Positions 1 through 6,133 of a stretch of 11,919 nt of DNA are shown here, in pieces (positions within the stretch are counted from its first letter, which is position 1; each line of letters begins with the position of its first letter). Source of the stretch: Gammaproteobacteria bacterium (GTDB lineage Bacteria > Pseudomonadota > Gammaproteobacteria > JAPPPA01). The notes under the pieces were generated by a model that was not told the origin of the DNA, made no database searches, and saw only the letters and a list, made by a program, of their open reading frames with translations. The translations under genes and the position numbers were made by a program. The DNA lies in the NCBI GenBank assembly GCA_028817755.1, contig JAPPPA010000300.1, positions 2,963-14,881 on the forward strand, given 5' to 3'.

Positions 1-1217
1 CAATAGTGAGTGATGCGGAAGGTAAAATGCTGATGCCGGGCATGATTGATGGCCAAGTGCATTTCCGTGAGCCTGGTTTGACCCAAAAAGCTGATATCGC
101 CACCGAGTCACGCGCCGCGGTAGCGGGTGGTATTACCAGCTACATGGAAATGCCAAACGTAAACCCAGCCACGACTAATCACCAAGCGCTGGCAGATAAG
201 TACGGCATTGGTGCTGAAAAGTCGCGCGCTAACTACGCGTTTTACTTTGGTGCGACGAACGATAACCTTGAAGAAATTCAGCGCCTGGAAATTGGCCAAG
301 CCTGTGGTGTGAAAGCCTTTATGGGCGCCAGTACCGGCAATATGTTGGTGGACAACCCAGAAACCCTAGATGGCATTTTTCGCGACAGCCCGTTGTTGAT
401 TGCCACGCACTGTGAAGACTCGCCCACCATCTACGCCAATGAAGCTGCCGCTAAAGCAAAATATGGTGACGATGTGCCAGCTTGGGAGCACCCCAATATT
501 CGCTCACGCGAAGCGTGTATAAAGTCATCTACTTTAGCGACCAGCTTGGCTAAAAAGCATGATGCTCGTTTGCATGTATTGCACCTAACAACAGCCGAAG
601 AAATGGAGCACTTTGAGCCCGGCCCGGTTGATGGCAAACGCATTACTGGAGAGGCTTGTGTGCATCACCTGTTCTTTAATGCTGATGACTACGCAGAAAA
701 AGGCGGCCTAATTAAATGTAACCCGGCGGTGAAATTAGAAAGTGACCGCCAAGCACTATTACAAGCATTACTGGATGACCGCTTAGATGTGGTGGCGACT
801 GATAATGCGCCGCATTTGTGGGACGAAAAACAGTTACCGTTTATGCAAGCGCCAGCGGGTTTGCCTTTGGTGCAATACGCTTTGGTGGCATGGCTGGAAC
901 AGTACCAGCGCGGCGTGATTAGCCTAGAGCGTGCGGTACATAAAGTGACCCACGCCGTCGCTGAGTGCTACAAAGTAAAAGAGCGCGGTTATCTGCGCGA
1001 AGGCTATTGGGCCGATTTAACCTTGGTTGATTTAAACAAGCCAACCCTGGCGAGTCACGATGCCGTGCTATCTAAGTGTGCATGGACGCCGTTTGATGGT
1101 TACTCGTTCAAGTCGTCTATTGATACCACGATTGTGTCGGGCCGTATTGCCTTCCAAAACGGCGAGATTCAAGACCATGTGCGTGGCGAGAAATTGGAGT
1201 TTGGTCGTCAGCGATGA
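1..1217 (+). CDS. pyrC: Dihydroorotase, class I-like amidohydrolase (5' end outside window)
   Basis: This enzyme cyclises N-carbamoyl-L-aspartate to dihydroorotate in cytosolic pyrimidine synthesis. The frame is open to the left edge. The GTG at 6 sits inside the conserved run before the metal motif, so roughly 40 N-terminal residues are missing and 403 are visible. Numbering from that GTG, the signatures are QVHFREPG (17-24), MPNVNP (49-54), VKAFMGASTGNM (102-113, with K103 as the expected carboxylated lysine), ATHCED (133-138, H135), LHVLHLTT (189-196, H193) and ATDNAPH (264-270, D266). Two positions are odd: the usual HxH metal pair reads Q17-V-H19, and the usual TDHAPH reads TDNAPH. I recall Gln at the first position in some relatives but could not check this. 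The other ligands are present, so it is probably active. The stop overlaps the next start as ATGA. A hydantoinase-like amidohydrolase is less likely. Confidence 0.88.
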   Translation, partial: IVSDAEGKMLMPGMIDGQVHFREPGLTQKADIATESRAAVAGGITSYMEMPNVNPATTNHQALADKYGIGAEKSRANYAFYFGATNDNLEEIQRLEIGQACGVKAFMGASTGNMLVDNPETLDGIFRDSPLLIATHCEDSPTIYANEAAAKAKYGDDVPAWEHPNIRSREACIKSSTLATSLAKKHDARLHVLHLTTAEEMEHFEPGPVDGKRITGEACVHHLFFNADDYAEKGGLIKCNPAVKLESDRQALLQALLDDRLDVVATDNAPHLWDEKQLPFMQAPAGLPLVQYALVAWLEQYQRGVISLERAVHKVTHAVAECYKVKERGYLREGYWADLTLVDLNKPTLASHDAVLSKCAWTPFDGYSFKSSIDTTIVSGRIAFQNGEIQDHVRGEKLEFGRQR

Positions 1218-2068
1218 GTGCACTGTTTGTAAATAACTTGACCGTCATCGACTGCTCTTATTTAGACGATGAATTGGGCCTCGTCGGTGAAAGTTGGATT
1301 GTTGACCTGGTGCTGCATGGCGACCTTGATGATCAAGGCATGGTGTTTGATTTCGGCCATGTAAAAAAGGCGGTAAAAGCTGCGATTGATGACCAAATTG
1401 ATCACAAGCTACTTATTCCTTCACGCTCTAGCCGTTTAGATATTACGGGCTTTGATAACGGCACTGAGGTGCGTTTCCATTACGGTTCTGACGATGCGCC
1501 GCAGCCCATTATTCACCGCTCGCCAGACGATGCGCTCTGCCGTTTGCCTGCTGAGTCTGTCACCGTTGAGGCTGTTGCTGGTTATGCACGTTGGTGTGTG
1601 CAGAAGGTTGTGCCTAAAAACGTAAAGGCTGTAGAAATTAGCTTGCGTACCGAGGTCGTTGATGGTGCTTGGTATCGTTATAGCCACGGTTTGGAAAAGC
1701 ATGATGGCAACTGCCAACGCATCGCGCACGGGCACCGTTCGGCGTTACATATTTTGTTGGACGGCCAACGTGATGCGCTGCAAGAACAAAACTGGGCCAG
1801 CCATTGGCAGGATATTTACATTGCTACTCGTTCGCACTTAAGTGGTGAGCGCGAGCAAAGTGGCGTGAGCTGTTATCACTTTTCATATGAAGCCCAGCAG
1901 GGCTGGTTTGAGTTAACGTTGCCTAAAGCACGCTGTGCGTTGATTGAAACCGACTCCACCGTAGAATGGATTGCTGAGCATATTCGTAACACTGTGCAAG
2001 AACGGTTGCCGGATCAAAAAGTACAAGTTAGAGCCTTTGAAGGCGTGCAGAAAGGCGCGCTGGCGTAA
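1214..2068 (+). CDS. Two-domain 6-carboxytetrahydropterin synthase-like protein (QueD/PTPS fold)
   Basis: At 284 residues this is about twice the length of E. coli QueD (about 120). It reads as two PTPS-like halves. The N half keeps the catalytic-side motifs MVFDFGHVKKAV (43-54) and IDHKLL (62-67, D63/H64) and a PAESVTVE segment (112-119), but lacks a convincing HGH zinc pair. The C half has Y-x-Y-S-H158, then C167 and the H172-G-H174 motif, a DSTVEWIAEHI segment (247-257) and a terminal E276, but has no DF..LK or LDH motif. Canonical QueD needs zinc-binding His residues plus catalytic Cys, Asp/His and Glu, and these appear to be divided between the halves here. It starts inside the dihydroorotase stop (ATGA), so the two are probably translationally coupled. 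A role in queuosine (preQ0) or pterin chemistry is inferred from the fold; the substrate is uncertain. Confidence 0.75.
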   Translation: MSALFVNNLTVIDCSYLDDELGLVGESWIVDLVLHGDLDDQGMVFDFGHVKKAVKAAIDDQIDHKLLIPSRSSRLDITGFDNGTEVRFHYGSDDAPQPIIHRSPDDALCRLPAESVTVEAVAGYARWCVQKVVPKNVKAVEISLRTEVVDGAWYRYSHGLEKHDGNCQRIAHGHRSALHILLDGQRDALQEQNWASHWQDIYIATRSHLSGEREQSGVSCYHFSYEAQQGWFELTLPKARCALIETDSTVEWIAEHIRNTVQERLPDQKVQVRAFEGVQKGALA

Positions 2069-2083
2069 AACGCAAAAAGCATT

Positions 2084-2986
2084 ATGAGTGAACAATTAGA
2101 AACATTAGTTGAGCTTCTAGATCTTGAGTATTTAGAAGACAACCTTTATCGCGGACAAAGCCGAAACTTAGGCGGCAAATCAGTATTTGGCGGCCAAGTG
2201 GTGGCGCAGGCGCTAGCAGCTGCATATCGCACGGTGGGTAAAGAGTTGGTGGCGCACTCGCTACACAGTTACTTCTTGCGACGTGGTGATATGGACTACC
2301 CGATTGTGTATCAGGTAGAGCGTATTCGCGATGGCCGTAGTTTTACGGCGCGCCGGGTGATGGCGATACAGAAAGGCCGTCCTATCTTTTCCATGATGGC
2401 TTCGTTTCAGCAGCCAGAATATGGCTTAGAGCACCAAGCGCAAATGCCGGAGGTGGCCAAGCCAGAAGAGCTCAAAGAGCAATTAGAGCTACGCAAAGAA
2501 TGGATTGATGATTGCCCTGAGCCTTTCCGCGATGCGTTCTTACGCGCTTTGCCAATCGAAATTAAGCCTGTTCATCCGCGTAACCCGTTGAAGCCGGATA
2601 CCCGTGATCCGATTCAAAATAACTGGTTTAAAGCAGCTGACGTGTTGCCGGATGACCCAATTATTCACCAGTGTGTAATGGCCTACGCCAGTGATTTCAC
2701 CTTGCTCACCACAGCGTTACACCCACATGGTGTGACCTGGGCGCAACCAGATATGACAGTCGCCAGCCTCGATCACGCAATTTGGTTTCACCGCCCAATT
2801 AAAGCTGATGATTGGTGGCTCTACAATATGGATAGCCCAATGGCCGTGAGTGGCCGAGGCCTGTCGCGCGGCTTTATCTTTGATCAGCAAGGCCAGCTGC
2901 TCGCCAGCACCACGCAAGAAAGCCTAATGCGCAAATATGGCCTAGCTGAAATGCAAGACGGCAAATTGCCGCCAGTCGGTAATTAG
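2084..2986 (+). CDS. tesB: Acyl-CoA thioesterase II
   Basis: TesB hydrolyses medium- and long-chain acyl-CoAs to free fatty acid and CoA in the cytosol. The 300 residues form the expected double hot-dog protein. The first half carries LYRGQS (21-26), VFGGQVVAQAL (34-44), HSLHSYFLRRGD (58-69) and RDGRSFTARRV (82-92). The second half carries VMAYASDF (198-205) and SLDHAIWFHRP (228-238), and ends near STTQESLMR (275-283). The E. coli catalytic residues D204, T228 and Q278 align with D204, S228 and Q278, so the only change is a conservative Thr-to-Ser. The start follows the previous stop by 15 bases. The A-rich leader has no strong Shine-Dalgarno sequence, but the N-terminus aligns with E. coli TesB without an overhang. 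It is probably part of the upstream transcript. Its TAG directly abuts the stop of the convergent gene. Confidence 0.93.
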   Translation: MSEQLETLVELLDLEYLEDNLYRGQSRNLGGKSVFGGQVVAQALAAAYRTVGKELVAHSLHSYFLRRGDMDYPIVYQVERIRDGRSFTARRVMAIQKGRPIFSMMASFQQPEYGLEHQAQMPEVAKPEELKEQLELRKEWIDDCPEPFRDAFLRALPIEIKPVHPRNPLKPDTRDPIQNNWFKAADVLPDDPIIHQCVMAYASDFTLLTTALHPHGVTWAQPDMTVASLDHAIWFHRPIKADDWWLYNMDSPMAVSGRGLSRGFIFDQQGQLLASTTQESLMRKYGLAEMQDGKLPPVGN

Positions 2987-4027
2987 TTATTGAGCGACTT
3001 TATGTGCGTGTCGGTACAAGAGTTGGTAGCAAATACAGAATAGACCAATAAGCACGATGCATAGCAGGGTTGAATGTGAGATTGCAGCAGCAATTGTTGC
3101 AAATACAGCACAAAGTACCCAAAGCGCAGGGGCAGATGATTTCGCCCATAAGCCGTCATATTTGCGGATGGCTTTGAAGTACAAGCTATGCAAGTGTTCC
3201 GAGTCTGGCTCGCTGAAAGAGCGTCCGGACGAAATCCGGCGGAACATGGAAAAGAGTGTTTCCCATATTGGGTAGATAAGTAGCGCTACAGCATACCAAG
3301 GGCTCAAGGTTCCGCTACCTTGGATTAACTGTACGGTCGCAACGGCAACAACGGTGCCGTTCAGGTAGGCACCCGCGTCGCCTAGGAATATTCGCCCAAA
3401 TGGATAGTTGAATATTAGAAAGCCAATATTGGCCGCGGCGCAAAGTGTGGCTAGTAAGAGTGGCGTGTTTAGGTCGTATTGGTATGCTTGCCCCATGATG
3501 GCCAAGCAGGTGATTATCGTAACGCCTGCGCATAAACCATTTTGTCCATCAATCAAATTAAAGGCATGGGAAACGCTGGCAACGGCAAATACAAAGAACA
3601 TCATGCCAATGACGGGTATGGCTACCAGGGCGTCTATTCCCCAAACATCACCGTGAGTAATGCGTAGATCCGTTACGGTTGAAACTAGCAGGCCACTTAG
3701 CGCGGCGGCTATATAACGAGCAGAAGGGCTGACCTTTTTGGTGATGTCTTCTGCAAAGCCGGTTAAATAAACGGGCAAAAGACAGGCAAGAATAGTCAGT
3801 AAGTCAACAGCTAAGTTAGCGTCTTGTCCTCCGACCGCAAGCATGCCTATGAGCAGTCCGGAAAACACAGCAATACCCCCAACGCGCGGCACTACTTGCT
3901 TATGTAGTTTTTGAGCAGACCCAGATGTCGCATCTCCAGTGTATTTGATATGAAACTCACTAGTGGCGAGGATCAAGGTACAAAGTAGCGCTGCGGCGAA
4001 GGCCGAGATCAGAATAATCGTGAACAT
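2987..4027 (-). CDS. Polyprenyl-phosphate sugar-1-phosphate transferase, MraY/WecA family (glycosyltransferase 4)
   Basis: This is a 346-residue integral membrane protein with about ten hydrophobic segments. The family transfers a sugar-1-phosphate from a UDP-sugar to undecaprenyl phosphate at the inner membrane, starting a lipid-linked glycan. Family motifs appear in order: KLHKQVVPRVGG (40-51), FAEDITKKVSP (91-101), AFNLIDGQNGLC (155-166), FNYPFGRIFLGDAGAYLNG (206-224) and SEPDSEHLHSLYF (272-284). WecA-like enzymes usually have an Asp-Asp pair where E93-D94 occurs here, and IDGxDGL where N163 replaces the second Asp. The catalytic loop FLGDAG and the HLH motif are intact. It is too divergent from MraY to be the peptidoglycan enzyme, so it more likely initiates O-antigen, enterobacterial-type or exopolysaccharide synthesis. 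It lies 81 bases beyond sufE with its own possible promoter. The start has no obvious Shine-Dalgarno sequence, so its exact position is less sure. Confidence 0.85.
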   Translation of the reverse strand: MFTIILISAFAAALLCTLILATSEFHIKYTGDATSGSAQKLHKQVVPRVGGIAVFSGLLIGMLAVGGQDANLAVDLLTILACLLPVYLTGFAEDITKKVSPSARYIAAALSGLLVSTVTDLRITHGDVWGIDALVAIPVIGMMFFVFAVASVSHAFNLIDGQNGLCAGVTIITCLAIMGQAYQYDLNTPLLLATLCAAANIGFLIFNYPFGRIFLGDAGAYLNGTVVAVATVQLIQGSGTLSPWYAVALLIYPIWETLFSMFRRISSGRSFSEPDSEHLHSLYFKAIRKYDGLWAKSSAPALWVLCAVFATIAAAISHSTLLCIVLIGLFCICYQLLYRHAHKVAQ

Positions 4028-4076
4028 TTGATAGCAACGGTTAACGCATGTGTAAGGGAATGCTTAATAGCCCAAG

Positions 4077-4106
4077 CTTATAATTGTATTAAAAATAGAC
4101 AAACAA
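4077..4106 (-). promoter_or_regulatory. Possible sigma-70 promoter for the MraY/WecA-like gene
   Basis: Reading the minus strand, TTGTTT (4106-4101) and TATAAG (4082-4077) are separated by 18 bases in an AT-rich gap just after the sufE stop. This would put the transcript start about 40 bases before the ATG at 4027. There is no hairpin with a T-run between sufE and this gene, so readthrough from cysS-sufE is also possible. Consensus matching by eye only. Confidence 0.35.
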
Positions 4107-4107
4107 T

Positions 4108-4545
4108 TCAGCCGGCTAAATCTGCATAGCCAAAAATAGAATCCAACATGGCATGTAAGCCGTTGCTGCGAGTGGGGCTTAGGTGTTCGGTGAAGCCAAT
4201 TTTGTTGATGAATTCTGGTGGTGTGGTTTTAATTTCTTCGGGTGTGCGGCCTGAGTAGACGCGTGTCACCACGGCGATTAGGCCGGAGACAATGGCTGAA
4301 TCCGAAATGCCTTGGAAGAACAGGCGGCCGTCTTCAAATGCTGGTTTAATCCAGACTTGAGATTGGCAGCCTTCAATTTTGTACTCTTGAATTTTCCAGT
4401 CTTCTGGAAAGTCGCTAAGTTGTTTGCCTAGATCAATCAGATATTGATAGCGGTCCATCCAGTCTTCAAAAAAGCCGAATTCGCCAATCAGTTCTTCTTG
4501 AGCTTCGGTAATAGAGTTACTTGGCGCGGTGGTGTTTATCTTCAT
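4108..4545 (-). CDS. sufE: SufE-type cysteine desulfurase sulfur-acceptor protein
   Basis: SufE/CsdE proteins accept persulfide sulfur from a cysteine desulfurase (SufS or CsdA) and pass it to the Fe-S scaffold or to other acceptors in the cytosol. The 145 residues from the chosen ATG contain the family core: DWMDRYQYLIDLG (28-40), KIEGCQSQVWI (56-66) with the acceptor Cys60, FQGISDSAIVSGLIA, and a C-terminal LSPTRSNGLHAML. The ATG at 4545 overlaps the cysS stop as ATGA and has GGAAAG a few bases upstream. An in-frame GTG at 4557 would add four residues and is less likely. No sufS, sufBCD or csdA is visible, so I cannot tell whether it serves the Suf or the Csd pathway. Coupling to cysS suggests co-expression with another cysteine-using enzyme. 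Confidence 0.92.
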   Translation of the reverse strand: MKINTTAPSNSITEAQEELIGEFGFFEDWMDRYQYLIDLGKQLSDFPEDWKIQEYKIEGCQSQVWIKPAFEDGRLFFQGISDSAIVSGLIAVVTRVYSGRTPEEIKTTPPEFINKIGFTEHLSPTRSNGLHAMLDSIFGYADLAG

Positions 4546-5921
4546 TTGGCTTTCCACGTGGTGCCTTCGCGGCTATCGAGCAGCTCAACACCCATCGCGT
4601 CGAGCTCGTCGCGAATGCGGTCGGCTTCGGCAAAGTCTTTGTTGGCACGGGCTTGCTTACGTGCCTCAATCAGTGAGTCTACTTTTTCACCATCAATATC
4701 TGATGCGGCTTTGGCGGTGTCAAACCATTCGGCTGGCGTGTGCTGAAGCAATCCAATTAAGTCGCCAGCTGCTAATAGCTGGGCTTTAATTTGTGCCTTT
4801 TCTTCGGCTGAAGTTGATGTATTGGCGGCCTTTGCGAGACCAAATAATTCGGCAATAGCCTTAGGCGTATTTAGGTCATCTTCAAGCGCGTCTACAAAGG
4901 CATCGGGCGCGCCGATATTTGCAGCTGGTTCAATGTCGGTTAGCGCTTCGAGGGCGCCGTAAAGGCGATCAAGTTTCTTTTTGGCTTCGACTAAACCGTT
5001 CGCTGTCCAATCTAGCGGGGCACGGTAATGGCCAGTAATTAACGCGAGACGGATGGCTTCGCCGGGTGTTTGTTCGATCAAGTCATGAACAAGCAGTACA
5101 TTGCCGATTGACTTTGACATCTTGTCGCCTTCTACATTAAGAAAGCCGTTGTGCATCCAGTACTTAACGTAGAGCTTGCCGTCGTGGGCACAGGTGCCTT
5201 GCGCGAGTTCGTTCTCGTGGTGTGGAAACTGAAGGTCGTGCCCGCCGCCGTGAATATCAATGCTTTCGCCAAGGTGTGTTTCGATCATGGCTGAGCACTC
5301 GATATGCCAGCCAGGCCGGCCGCGGCCCCAAGGGCTGTCCCAGCCCGGAGTTTCGTCGTCAGATGGTTTCCATAAAACGAAGTCGGCGGGGTCTTTTTTA
5401 TATGGCGCAACCTCAACACGCGCGCCAGCAATCATCTCTCGCATGTCGCGTTTTGATAGCGCGCCGTAGTCTTTAAAGGATGGCACATGAAATAGTACAT
5501 GGCCTTCTGCGGCATAGGCGTTACCGTTGGCGATAAGCTTTTCGATCATCGCGATCATCTGCGGCATATGGGCCGTAGCATGCGGCTCAATGCTTGGGCG
5601 CTGCACATTTAGTGCGGCCATGTCGTCGCGGTAGATACCGGCAAACTTTTGTGTGATTACTGAGATATCGACGTTTTGTTCGCGCGCGGCTTTATTAATT
5701 TTGTCATCAACGTCGGTTATGTTGCGGGCATACACCACGTTGCTGTAACGGTTTTTAAGTACTCGAAAGAGTGTGTCAAATACTACGGCCGGGCGGGCGT
5801 TGCCAATGTGTGCATAGCTATACACGGTAGGGCCACACACGTACATGGTGACTCGCTCAGGGTCGAGCGGCTCGAACAGTTCTTTTTCTTTGCTTAGGGT
5901 GTTGTGTAGCCGAATGGGCAT
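4542..5921 (-). CDS. cysS: Cysteinyl-tRNA synthetase
   Basis: CysS is the class I aminoacyl-tRNA synthetase that charges tRNA-Cys in the cytosol. Its 459 residues match the usual length (E. coli 461). Visible motifs are MYVCGPTVYSYAHIGNARP (26-44), which includes zinc ligand C29 and the HIGH-type H38-I-G-N41, ARNITDVDDKI (65-75), GWHIECSAM (204-212, C209), QFPHHENE (231-238, H234 and E238) and KMSKS (267-271). The zinc set C29/C209/H234/E238 is complete. The start at 5921 gives the standard PIRLHNT beginning. The Shine-Dalgarno sequence is weak. The gene lies 39 bases downstream of tRNA-Arg on the same strand with no terminator-like hairpin between them, and ends overlapping sufE by four bases, so tRNA-Arg, cysS and sufE may share a transcript. 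Confidence 0.97.
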   Translation of the reverse strand: MPIRLHNTLSKEKELFEPLDPERVTMYVCGPTVYSYAHIGNARPAVVFDTLFRVLKNRYSNVVYARNITDVDDKINKAAREQNVDISVITQKFAGIYRDDMAALNVQRPSIEPHATAHMPQMIAMIEKLIANGNAYAAEGHVLFHVPSFKDYGALSKRDMREMIAGARVEVAPYKKDPADFVLWKPSDDETPGWDSPWGRGRPGWHIECSAMIETHLGESIDIHGGGHDLQFPHHENELAQGTCAHDGKLYVKYWMHNGFLNVEGDKMSKSIGNVLLVHDLIEQTPGEAIRLALITGHYRAPLDWTANGLVEAKKKLDRLYGALEALTDIEPAANIGAPDAFVDALEDDLNTPKAIAELFGLAKAANTSTSAEEKAQIKAQLLAAGDLIGLLQHTPAEWFDTAKAASDIDGEKVDSLIEARKQARANKDFAEADRIRDELDAMGVELLDSREGTTWKAK

Positions 5922-5960
5922 AGTGTGCGCCTATTTGGTAACCATGTCGGTAAATGCGGA

Positions 5961-6037
5961 TGGCCCGCCCTAGAGGATTCGAACCTCTGGCCTTTGCCTC
6001 CGGAGGGCAACGCTCTATCCAGCTGAGCTAAGGGCGG
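5961..6037 (-). tRNA. tRNA-Arg (anticodon CCG)
   Basis: On the minus strand a full 77-base cloverleaf can be folded. The acceptor stem CCGCCCT pairs with AGGGCGG, the D arm is GCTC/GAGC, and the anticodon stem TTGCC/GGCAA encloses the loop CTCCGGA. The variable loop has five bases and the T arm is AGAGG-TTCGAAT-CCTCT. The discriminator is G and the CCA end is encoded (5963-5961). The loop places anticodon CCG at 6003-6001, so it reads the CGG codon. It resembles the E. coli tRNA-Arg(CCG). It is the first element of the leftward run leading into cysS. Confidence 0.97.
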
Positions 6038-6048
6038 ATTGCTGCGAG

Positions 6049-6077
6049 ATTGTACACTAGCGAATCGCCTGTGCGGC
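6049..6077 (-). promoter_or_regulatory. Possible promoter of the tRNA-Arg/cysS transcript
   Basis: On the minus strand a TACAAT hexamer (6054-6049) lies 11 bases before the mature tRNA and is followed by a GC-containing stretch typical of stable-RNA promoters. At a 17-base spacing the -35 position reads GCCGCA, a poor match, and falls within the inverted repeat at 6068-6089. Only the -10 element is convincing. Confidence 0.35.
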
Positions 6078-6089
6078 CTTTAGCACAGG
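6068..6089. repeat. 7-bp perfect inverted repeat in the tRNA/moaB divergent region
   Basis: CCTGTGC (6068-6074) and GCACAGG (6083-6089) are perfect complements around the 8-base loop GGCCTTTA. The repeat sits between the leftward tRNA-Arg/cysS unit and rightward moaB. It overlaps the -35 position of the tRNA promoter and that of the possible moaB promoter. It has no T-run in either direction, so it is not a standard terminator. It may be an operator or chance. Confidence 0.5.
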
Positions 6090-6108
6090 GTGATCAAGCG
6101 CTTAAATA
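6080..6108 (+). promoter_or_regulatory. Possible weak promoter for moaB-galE-pgi
   Basis: TTAGCA (6080-6085) and TAAATA (6103-6108) are separated by 17 bases, 25 bases before the moaB ATG. Both are partial matches to sigma-70 hexamers. This 96-base gap is the only non-coding space upstream of the rightward moaB-galE-pgi run, so a promoter is expected somewhere in it. Confidence 0.3.
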
Positions 6109-6133
6109 ATGCTGAATATGTCAAAATAGGATC

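Noticed and set aside
6..8. GTG at 6 as the true start of the dihydroorotase
   Set aside because: The conserved metal-motif region begins only about 16 residues later and the frame is open to the left edge, so the family's N-terminal strand region must lie outside the window.
3057..3656. Plus-strand open frames inside the MraY/WecA-like gene
   Set aside because: They are antisense to a gene with full family motifs and have no ribosome site or family resemblance.
4546..4557. GTG at 4557 as the sufE start
   Set aside because: It would overlap cysS by 16 bases. The ATG at 4545 has GGAAAG at a good distance and forms a normal ATGA overlap.
5961..6037. tRNA-Arg as a mobile-element attachment site
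   Set aside because: No integrase gene is present and I saw no second copy of the tRNA 3' end in the window. The flanking genes are housekeeping.
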